This document shows, piece after piece, positions 53,605 through 64,000 of a DNA stretch of 64,000 nt. The stretch is from the NCBI GenBank assembly GCA_963281255.1, contig OY725497.1:3836968-3900967 (forward strand). The letters are read 5' to 3'. How positions within the stretch are numbered: the stretch's first letter is position 1; each line of letters starts with the position of its first letter. A program made the position numbers and the translations under genes. This stretch comes from Aphrocallistes beatrix. Its lineage: Eukaryota > Porifera > Hexactinellida > Sceptrulophora > Aphrocallistidae. The notes below the pieces were generated by a model that was not told where the DNA came from, ran no database searches, and worked only from the letters and a program-made list of their open reading frames with translations.

Positions 53605-53801
53605 GTTGACTAATTCACGAATTAATGAATAATTCGAAAATTCATAATTCATCAAGCCTCAGAAGAATTATTCAAAATTGAAAGTTTTTTACAAGAAAAT
53701 ATCATGAATTATATGAATGAATTCGAATAATTCATAATTCAGGATTCTGAATTATTCGAATAATTCATAATCCTGTGCCATTTTTTAATGAATTAGTCAA
53801 C
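53605..53801. mobile_element. AT-rich inverted-repeat element, TIR GTTGACTAATTCA
   Basis: The left end reads GTTGACTAATTCA and the right end is its complement, TGAATTAGTCAAC. The interior is built of repeated, self-complementary GAATAATTC-type units. No target duplication is recognisable, so transposon origin is plausible but unproven. Confidence 0.45.
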
Positions 53802-54065
53802 TTAGATTTGAGTACGTATTAAGAGTTGACTTCTGCAGTGCTATAGCTTTCCAATAATATTATGGATTCTTCAGGCATATAAGAATTGCTTATATAGCCA
53901 TATCGAATTGTATGTTCGAACAACACTGCGTGTGTGATTAACTTGTCTGAACTAAATAAACATTCACTTCCTATACACCATACCTATTCTCGTTCTCACG
54001 TAATTGTGTACAACATTGAGATGGCCATACACTTGAATGGAATTGCTCTCATTAGTGGTTAGCTG

Positions 54066-57000
54066 ATGATGCTATCCCAGGTGAGTCGTAGAGAAGCTGA
54101 AGATGTGTTTGACGCTTGTGATGAGGATAATAAGTCTTATCTGAACAGAGAGGATTACAAAACTGCAGTCATTTCTTTGTTTGGACTAAAACCAACCGAA
54201 GCTGAGGTCAACGAGGTATTTTCTGCAGATCCAGAAAGAAAGGATGAAGGTATGTGTATATACAGAATATACAAATGAGATTAACTCTATAAAATTTATG
54301 AACAACGCAATATTTCCTTTGAAAATTATGCTACATAAATATATACGAGTGGAATCATAGTCATGCAAGTAAGTGTGCTGTAAGTTAGATCATTTCTAAC
54401 GTTTTTAAAAGGGAGCTGCTGAAATGTGGCAGACAAGCTTGTCAAAAGATCAGGTCATTACTTGACCTGACCTTTGAGTGACCAACTCATCAGGCGAACA
54501 ACAAACCAGGAAAATTCAATTCGATTCGATCGGTCCCCTGTATCAATCCCATCATATCAGATTAATTTGAGTAAAATTATAAGCGTCTTCAATACTTTCA
54601 TCAATCAATGTTATAACACGTGTTATAACTTGTGTTATAACACGTGTTATAACATGTGTTATAACACGTGTTATAACTCGTGTTATAACATGTGTTATAA
54701 CACGTGTTATAACTCGTGTTATAACACAAGTTATAACACGTGTTATAACACGAGTTATAACACGTGTTATAACTCGTGTTATAACACAAGTTATAACACG
54801 TGTTATAACACGAGTTATAACACGTGTTATAACACATGTTATAACACGTGTTATAACACGAGTTATAACACGTGTTCAATACTTTCATCAATCAATGTTA
54901 TAACATGTGTTATAACACGTGTTATAATACAAGTTATAACACGTGTTATAACATATGTTATAACACGTGTTATAACTTGTGTTATAACACGAGTTATAAC
55001 ATATGTTATAACATATGTTATAACACGTGTTATAACACGTGTTATAACATATGTTATAACATATGTTATAACTCGTGTTATAACACGTGTTATAACATAT
55101 GTTATAACTCGTGTTATAACACAAGTTATAACACGTGTTATAACACATGTTATAACATTGATTGATGAAAGTATTGAACACGTGTTATAACTCGTGTTAT
55201 AACACGTGTTATAACATGTGTTATAACACGTGTTATAACATATGTTATAACACGTGTTATAACTTGTGTTATAACACGTGTTATAACATGTGTTATAACA
55301 CGTGTTATAACACGTGTTATAACATATGTTATAACATATGTTATAACTCGTGTTATAACACAAGTTATAACACGTGTTATAACTTGTATTATAACACGTG
55401 TTATAACACATGTTATAACATTGATTGATGAAAGTATTGAACACGTGTTATAACTCGTGTTATAACACGTGTTATAACATGTGTTATAACACGTGTTATA
55501 ACATATGTTATAACACGTGTTATAACTTGTGTTATAACACGTGTTATAACTCGTGTTATAACACGTGTTATAACTTGTGTTATAACACGTGTTATAACTT
55601 GTGTTATAACACGTGTTATAACTTGTGTTATAACACGAGTTATAACATATGTTATAACACGTGTTATAACACGTGTTATAACATATGTTATAACATATGT
55701 TATAACTCGTGTTATAACACAAGTTATAACACGTGTTATAACTTGTATTATAACACGTGTTATAACACATGTTATAACTTGTATTATAACACGTGTTATA
55801 ACACATGTTATAACATTGATTGATGAAAGTATTGAACACGTGTTATAACACGTGTTCAATACTTTCATCAATCAATGTTATAACATATGTTATAACACGT
55901 GTTATAACACAAGTTATAACACGTGTTATAACTTGTATTATAACACGTGTTATAACACATTTTATAACATTGATTGATGAAAGTATTGAACACGTGTTAT
56001 AACTCGTGTTATAACACGTGTTATAACACGTGTTATAACACAAGTTATAACACGTGTTATAACATATGTTATAACACAAGTTATAACACGTGTTATAACA
56101 TATGTTATAACACGTGTTATAACACAAGTTATAACACGTGTTATAACATATGTTATAACACGTGTTATAACACATGTTATAACACGTGTTATAACACGAG
56201 TTATAACACGTGTTCAATACTTTCATCAATCAATGTTATAACATGTGTTATAACACGTGTTATAATACAAGTTATAACACGTGTTATAACTTGTGTTATA
56301 ACACGAGTTATAACATATGTTATAACATATGTTATAACACGTGTTATAACACGTGTTATAACACGTGTTATAACATATGTTATAACATATGTTATAACTC
56401 GTGTTATAACACAAGTTATAACATAACGAGCACCCATAGGGACACATTAGGTAATATTATATACGTACTACGATATCTAAGTGAAACTATTCGACCGCAC
56501 TAAATTTTCCATACAATAATATTGAAGTGCTTATACCTTAATAGTCCTATGCACTCGAAATGTTGAATATTCTTTGTGGCCGGCACTCACATAATATACG
56601 AAATTAAGCATTATCCATCTACCCGCAGGCCGCAGTAGATATGTATACTGTAGGCTACTGGTGCTTTATTTCTCTGCCTTTGTTAGCTATCGAGGCGTTG
56701 GGGATAAGGAAAGATAGGTTCGTCAATATTATGTTGTGGAGAAGTGGGTCTGCTCTCAATTGCTACAATTATGAGCGACTTTTATTTGACGCATTCGATC
56801 CTTTGCAAGATGGAGTTATCAAGCTGGAGGACTTTGAGAGTGTTGTGCGCGAGTTCTACCCAAAGGTAATTATAGAACCTGTGAAGTGTGTTTAGGTTAG
56901 GCCATGGAATTATGACCAACCACATTCATCATTTCAATATTTTTAGGGGCTGAAATTTTTTTAATTTTCTATGTCTTATCCTCAATAAATAATGTTATTT

Positions 57001-59400
57001 GTCTACGAGATATGAAGAACTTTGAAGATTTCGCTCCTCTAACGGATCTAGTATAACATATTTTTCATAGGCCCGCTTAATGCTCTGAGAGTGTAATATA
57101 ATAATTATGATGAAGTTATTAAGCGCCAGAAAATAACACTATGAGACTATATAATATGTATTGCATTAATGAGAATAAACCGCCCCCTGGATTAGGTGTA
57201 AGTTTTTTTAATTCACGTAACGAATGTTCTAAGATATTAAAATACTAGAGCGGACCAGATTTTAAATTCTGAATTACCAGACTAACATTTCGACGACACC
57301 CGTATTCCCGCATATAAACTTGATTTTTACAAATCTTTAAACTTGTACCCACAATAATGTACTTGCATGTAGAGTGCATTTCAAATGAGAGTAAAACTAT
57401 CCAATTAAAACCGTCCGTTTGGTCTGGCGAGGTTCATTATCCGAGATTGAACTTGGAAAGACTAACCAACATCACACCAGTAAGTATAACTGCGAACGAG
57501 AAGAGGAAGAGTAGTAAGTTCTTCAAACCTCGTATCTCTCTAAACAGCAGAATTCCCCAGAGAGATGAGACGATAGGCGGACCTGAAGATACGATTGGGA
57601 AGGAAATGGACCCGGATAAGATTCCGTTGATATAGATCCATGACATTGAGGCAGTTGCCCAAATGCCTCCAGATAAAAGCCCGGGTAGGAGAACCTTAGG
57701 GTTGATATACGGCTTGTTCAATTTAATCACGCAGTAAATAACCAGAGATAGAGTTGCCATCAAGAAAATGCCTACGGTGTATGGGAACGCGTAGTCAATA
57801 GTGTTTGGGCTCAAGTAAGAATTGTTGGAATGTTTCGATTCAGTTGTCAAGACATTGATCGGTGTGAACTGGAAACCATAGAAGGTCCCCGACAGGACTC
57901 CCAAACCTACCCCGAGCGTTTTCCTCAGAATGGGATGCAATGATTCCACCCATTCGAGACCATCTCCGTTTCCTGGATCTTCAACTTCTGTGTTCCGTTT
58001 GAAGATGTGTTTTACTTTCGTAATAAAACCCTTCTCTTCTTTAACGTTTTGGGTGAGAAGAAGGTGAGAGTCTTTTGTTAATGAGGGAGGCGAGTTTTCT
58101 TCTTCGTTAGTGATATCTTGGTTTTGAACAAGATGATTACTTTTGTTCGACAAGAGTGGACTGTTTTCTTGATCGCTTCCTGCCTCTTTCTTGTCCAAAC
58201 TTGGTTTGACGAATGCAATCATTGCTGCCCCGATAGCACACACTGCTACTCCGGTATAATTCAGATAATCATAGCAGAGTTCTGACTTATCGGTACCGAA
58301 TAAACCAAACGTACTGACGGCCCATCCAACGATCATACACGTGATTGCCCATATTAAGAGCCCTATGGACAACCCTACTAGCCTCACTATTGGTACCACA
58401 CACAGGTTTCCCAATGACCAGATACAGCCGCCTATCATTGCCCCCACATAGAAGGGCGGGAACTTTTGAATCGAATAGGTTACGAATCCTCCTATTAGAA
58501 TAGCTACAGACATCACCCACTGAAAGAACACCCCGTCTCCTGTATCAAAGCTCTTAACCGGCAAGTAATTGCTCCCGAAACAGACAATCGGGATTATGGT
58601 GAGTAGAACCCCAGTTAGCGTATCATCACCATTTGAGCTGTTTGTTGCATTAGCTACGCATGAAGTCTGCGTTGAGAGAGCTGGGAGAGATATTAACAAG
58701 GCAATAAGGAGTATCATTGTTTGAGTTGTAGCATTAGCTAAAATTTCTGATGAAGTTAGTAAATTACTAATATTTATGTGCTTATATATATTTAGAAAAT
58801 CATTATGTACAGGTGGTTCGCCTATCAGCCATTGCTCTACTACAAGATTGTTCAACTTTGGCTTCGAGGGCCAGATTAGGAACTTTTTAATTACTTGTGG
58901 GCCACGCGACCTGTGTATCAAGGTAACATGATCACCAACATGTAACTTTAGATGGCGGTTTACGATATCTCATTATATCTGAAAGTTTTCTTTACAATGA
59001 ACAATGGATTTTGCTAACTCATTTCAAGTTGTCATTTTGGGCGGGGAAGCCATATAAATATGGGGTCCAAGCTATAAATAGAATGGACCCCAGGTCATTG
59101 ATGGGATTTATTAATGTAGTTATGATTCTAATGAACATAATCTAGATAATACTAGATCCATTAGAACCATATGTACGTACAATAATAGCAAGATTCGCCT
59201 CTATAGTACGTAATGTTAATTCGCTCCTTAAGTCATTCCATCTTTTGCTAACGAATTTTAGATGATTAACCAAACAAGTTCTTTAGGTGGGAAATACCTT
59301 TATCCACGAGGTCTTCAACAAAATGGATCTGGACAGAGACAACAAATTGAGCTACAAGGAGTTTACATTGTTCTTGCAGCAGTACACTCATAGCCAATGA
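54066..59400 (+). CDS. EFCAB11: EFCAB11, EF-hand calcium-binding protein (three exons)
   Basis: Exons 54066-54249, 56687-56865 and 59287-59400 join in phase (G|CT, AAG|GTG) to 158 residues (human 163). EF-hand 1: VFDACDEDNKSYLNREDYKT. After a degenerate second hand (FVNIMLW), hand 3 is LLFDAFDPLQDGVIKLEDF, and hand 4, EVFNKMDLDRDNKLSYKEF, has a canonical loop. The human order (FKACDEDHKGYLSREDFKTA, then FDTYYRGFLTLEDF, then FREVDRDSDGHVSFRDF) matches hand by hand. Intron 1 (2.4 kb) is mostly a palindromic satellite. Intron 2 (2.4 kb) contains the TMEM144-like gene on the opposite strand. The start could lie a little upstream, since the first in-frame ATG pair is only about ten codons before hand 1. 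Confidence 0.87.
54610..56426. repeat. 12-bp palindromic satellite (GTTATAAC plus 4-bp linker) with flipping 22-bp spacers
   Basis: About 1.8 kb of 12-bp units. Each unit is the perfect palindrome GTTATAAC plus a 4-bp linker drawn from a small set: ACGT, ATAT, TTGT/ACAA, ATGT/ACAT and TCGT/ACGA. ACGT occupies roughly every second position. A 22-bp spacer, TTCAATACTTTCATCAATCA plus AT, interrupts the array eight times: forward at 54588, 54875, 55855 and 56213, and reverse-complemented at 55157, 55420, 55815 and 55969. The linkers ACGT, ATGT, ACAT and ATAT create CACGTG, CATGTG, CACATG and CATATG, all CANNTG E-boxes. The 12-bp period has no stop codon on either strand, which explains long CYNTCYN-type frames there; these are not proteins. 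Confidence 0.97.
55807..55884. repeat. 78-bp perfect palindrome inside the satellite
   Basis: A reverse spacer, CACGTGTTATAACACGTG and a forward spacer, enclosed by GTTATAAC on both sides, read identically on both strands over 78 bases. Both arms diverge at the next linker (ACAT on the left, ATAT on the right). Confidence 0.95.
57437..58717 (-). CDS. TMEM144: TMEM144-like multi-pass membrane protein (nested in EFCAB11 intron 2)
   Basis: Member of the TMEM144 family, predicted carbohydrate/drug-metabolite-type transporters with ten membrane segments. The start at 58717 gives 426 residues and places a signal-like helix (MILLIALLISLPALS) first; the open frame extends 68 codons upstream without family similarity. 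Landmarks: CFGSNYLPVKSFDTGDGVFF, IGGCIWSLGNLCVVPIVR, GLSIGLLIWA, a long Ser/Glu-rich loop (about 190-265) that is longer than in human TMEM144 (345 residues), FYGFQFTPI, LLSGGIWATASMSWIYIN, SFPIVSSGPP and a final ILTGVMLV helix. Single exon, antisense to EFCAB11. The substrate is unknown. Confidence 0.87.
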   Translation of the reverse strand: MILLIALLISLPALSTQTSCVANATNSSNGDDTLTGVLLTIIPIVCFGSNYLPVKSFDTGDGVFFQWVMSVAILIGGFVTYSIQKFPPFYVGAMIGGCIWSLGNLCVVPIVRLVGLSIGLLIWAITCMIVGWAVSTFGLFGTDKSELCYDYLNYTGVAVCAIGAAMIAFVKPSLDKKEAGSDQENSPLLSNKSNHLVQNQDITNEEENSPPSLTKDSHLLLTQNVKEEKGFITKVKHIFKRNTEVEDPGNGDGLEWVESLHPILRKTLGVGLGVLSGTFYGFQFTPINVLTTESKHSNNSYLSPNTIDYAFPYTVGIFLMATLSLVIYCVIKLNKPYINPKVLLPGLLSGGIWATASMSWIYINGILSGSISFPIVSSGPPIVSSLWGILLFREIRGLKNLLLFLFSFAVILTGVMLVSLSKFNLG

Positions 59401-59576
59401 ATGCTTTGCATTCTAAGAATAGCTGTTCCATCAGATCCAGAGCCCATGTCACTGCATACAAACTCGAATTTTGTGTGCTGTGTTTGAAAGCATAAATACT
59501 ACAAAGTCACTTCCATCTCGTCTGTGATGGCTTTTTAATATACGGATATAGTATATATTGATTTTAGGTTCTTATC

Positions 59577-59637
59577 GAAGATTAATTTCAATATATTCTG
59601 ACGAGTTTATCCTCAGAATATATTGAAATTAATCTTC
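59577..59637. repeat. Perfect 25-bp inverted repeat with 11-base loop
   Basis: The arm 59577-59601 starts GAAGATTAATTTCAATATAT; its exact complement occupies 59613-59637, and the loop is 59602-59612 (CGAGTTTATCC). The hairpin lies 61 bases upstream of the SLC35C1 start codon, so it is in the promoter or 5' UTR. It may be a foldback transposon remnant or a small-RNA-type hairpin. Confidence 0.95.
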
Positions 59638-59697
59638 ATTTTTTTGTGATTAGTATTTTCAACTGGATACACCTTGCTGGCTTATTGAGCTCAAAGG

Positions 59698-60738
59698 ATG
59701 GAGAATTCGAATCTAGTCACGGAATGGGTTAAGATAGCAGGGGCGATCTCATTCTACTGGTGTAATTCCATTGGGATGATCTTTTTAAACAAATTTCTTT
59801 TCAGTTCTAAAGACCTTAACCTAAATGCGCCCCTATTCGTCACATGGTACCAGTCCATCGTGACAGTCATCTTCTGCTATTCAGCGGGATTCCTGGTTGG
59901 AAACTCGATCCCAATAATCGGCTCCTTTCCCAAGATCACTCCCAACATGAAGATGTGCTACAGCTGTCTCCTGCTGTCATTATTCACCGCAGGAGCGATC
60001 ACCTTCAAGAACCTGACTCTTACTGAGATAGAAATTTCTTTCTATAACGTCAGTCTCGCCATGGGTACCATCTTCACTGTATTCTTCTCTTGGAGCATTC
60101 TGAAGCAGCGCATCTCATTCGTCATAATTTTAATATGCTTTCTTATATCCGCCGGTTTTGTCATGGGAGTGGAACAAGAGAAGAAGCTAACAGACGTCCC
60201 CATGCTAGGTCTCTTCTATGGCGTCATGTCCTCCATTGTGGGGCCTCTCTCCCAAATCCAACTGAAGAGGACTCTGCCTCTTGTCGAAAATAACTTATGG
60301 CTGCTCACATTTTATACGAATCTGAACGGATTGTACATCTACCCTATTGCTGCCTTCTTTTTTGGTGAATTCAAAAACGTAATTCAGTTTGACCAGCTGA
60401 CCAGTCCCCACTTCTGGCTGTTGATGACACTTAGCGGGGGTTTGGGCGTGTCGCTGTCCTTCGCAGTCTCTCTCCAGATTTCATTCACGTCCCCACTCAC
60501 CGCTAACATCAGCGGCGTGGCTAAGAACTGCATTCAGACCGTCCTGGCCGTGCTCGTATTCTCACAGAACAAGACCCTTATGTGGTGGGGTGGGAACATG
60601 GCGGTACTTGGGGGGTCCGGGGCCTACACGTTCTTTAGGATGCAGGAGATGAAGAAAATAACTGCAGCAGCGAAGGAGGAGCCCACCGATTCTCTATCTG
60701 CTGTGGAGTTGGGTCAAAGCGCCAAAGAGATTAAATAA
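59698..60738 (+). CDS. SLC35C1: SLC35C1-like GDP-fucose transporter
   Basis: Golgi nucleotide-sugar antiporter that imports GDP-fucose in exchange for GMP, needed for fucosylation. 346 residues in one exon (human 364), with ten hydrophobic segments. Landmarks: SFYW.NSIGMIFLNKFL-type helix 1 (here ISFYWCNSIGMIFLNKFLFS), APLFVTWYQSIVT, ITFKNLTLTEIEISFYNVSL, LLTFYTNLNG, HFWLLMTLSGGLGVSLSFAV, and the conserved FTSPLTANISGVAKNCIQTV followed by VLGGSGAYTFFR. The tail lacks a dilysine signal and has a KSE-free acidic end. It is divergent from the TMEM144-like gene, and the 25-bp hairpin sits just upstream. Confidence 0.93.
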   Translation: MENSNLVTEWVKIAGAISFYWCNSIGMIFLNKFLFSSKDLNLNAPLFVTWYQSIVTVIFCYSAGFLVGNSIPIIGSFPKITPNMKMCYSCLLLSLFTAGAITFKNLTLTEIEISFYNVSLAMGTIFTVFFSWSILKQRISFVIILICFLISAGFVMGVEQEKKLTDVPMLGLFYGVMSSIVGPLSQIQLKRTLPLVENNLWLLTFYTNLNGLYIYPIAAFFFGEFKNVIQFDQLTSPHFWLLMTLSGGLGVSLSFAVSLQISFTSPLTANISGVAKNCIQTVLAVLVFSQNKTLMWWGGNMAVLGGSGAYTFFRMQEMKKITAAAKEEPTDSLSAVELGQSAKEIK

Positions 60739-61135
60739 GACTTGACAATCAAGTTTCTTGCTTTTAATTTATTATTTACTTTAGTTATTTGTAGGGAATA
60801 TTTAATGGAACAGAAAAGATAAATCTCATTAATCAGCTGATGATGTAAAGGGTTAACGACGCATCTTGTATTATAATAATTGTGACATACGTATTTTGTC
60901 TTGAGCTATAGTCAATTGGATTGTACCACCCCTTCCTATCCTTGTTATAACTTTCCCTATTTCTATTTCGTTAGATCCGAGTGATTATAATTTCAGTATA
61001 GAATATATATCGAGATTAATATCAGTGAATGCATTATGCATAATTATGTCAATATCGATACTATACGTACTCGAGGAAAATACTTATATCTAGTCCATAT
61101 TAAGATTCGTGTGTTTGTGGTAGGTAACTCGGGAG
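60739..61135. other. Intergenic region between SLC35C1 and PECR copy A, no gene seen
   Basis: About 0.4 kb of AT-rich sequence between two convergent stop codons. No repeat or RNA gene is visible. Confidence 0.6.
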
Positions 61136-63746
<2,611 letters not shown>

Positions 63747-64000
63747 TCAGGTAATTATCTACGTTAAAGTTACTTAGTAGAACAGGTATTTTGATGCTCT
63801 GATAAAAGCTCTCGACAATGGCACGCCAAAGGTCGGTCATAAAATTAAAGAGACATTATGGGAGGGTATTTGAAGGTCATGAATATTTTAAGGATTTTTT
63901 AATTAACGCGTTTGAATGACCACTAACTTGGTAAGTCAAAATGAAATGCCACTGGACTCTCAAGAAGAGAGTCAAATGACATTATGAGAAACAATATCGA

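Larger units (their letters stand above)
52583..54065. other. Intergenic region with small inverted-repeat elements
   Basis: 1.5 kb between MMTAG2 and EFCAB11. It holds the two MITE-like elements at 53071-53198 and 53605-53801 and otherwise AT-rich sequence with no ORF worth supporting. Confidence 0.55.

Noticed and set aside
54474-56503. Many long open frames of CYNTCYN and VITRVIT repeats on both strands
   Set aside because: They are the translation of a 12-bp repeat that has no stop codon in any frame. Composition is purely periodic and identical on both strands.

Overview
This is eukaryotic, animal nuclear DNA. Genes have GT-AG introns, many with acceptors of the form TTTATAG, and there is no bacterial-style operon layout. 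The gene set includes a class A (E-protein-like) bHLH factor, a TRAF/MATH protein, a bifunctional PAPS synthase, the UFM1 E1 enzyme UBA5, an Argonaute and the gamete fusogen HAP2/GCS1. HAP2 is kept by sponges, cnidarians, placozoans and some arthropods and is absent from vertebrates. Together with the compact layout (about 22 genes in 64 kb, several of them intronless) this suggests a compact invertebrate, possibly a non-bilaterian such as a sponge. That placement is inference. The sequence gives no species-level evidence.

Layout. 1-7.4 kb: XRN1 (5' part only, runs off the left edge), LTV1 and an intronless Argonaute, all on the minus strand. 8.2-13.8 kb: LACTB, whose first intron appears to contain the whole intronless HAP2 gene on the same strand. 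14.4-17 kb: CHCHD7, a (TCGTG)n array flanked by palindromes, a 200-base assembly gap, a TRAF-like gene that starts inside the gap, and a hAT-type MITE. 17.4-22.4 kb: a polytopic membrane protein fused to a cytochrome b5 domain, UBA5, and an E-protein-like bHLH. 24.2-35.4 kb: a large RS-rich gene that I assembled from five phase-compatible exons, with CHAC2 and CIAO1 lying antisense inside two of its introns. 37.8-45.9 kb: two tandem, almost identical PAPS synthase genes. 46.7-52.6 kb: transposon relics, then NDUFA7, a SLC35A4-MP-like microprotein, EI24 and MMTAG2. 54.0-59.4 kb: EFCAB11, with a roughly 1.8 kb palindromic satellite in intron 1 and a TMEM144-like gene antisense in intron 2. 59.7-63.7 kb: SLC35C1 and two tandem PECR-like genes.

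The genes are mostly unrelated housekeeping functions: RNA decay and ribosome biogenesis, sulfate activation, ufmylation, mitochondrial proteins, Golgi and peroxisomal metabolism. The one arrangement that may be functional is NDUFA7, the microprotein and EI24. The microprotein stop codon and the EI24 start codon are separated by a single base, so one transcript probably encodes both. Human SLC35A4-MP is also encoded upstream in a bicistronic mRNA, but there its partner is SLC35A4.

The non-coding DNA is rich in small DNA-transposon derivatives: at least four hAT-like MITEs with exact 8-bp target-site duplications, three pogo/Tigger-like MITEs, and a roughly 0.5 kb interspersed family present in several copies. 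Exon boundaries were placed by eye from splice consensus, reading-frame phase and remembered family sequences. No search or alignment was run.
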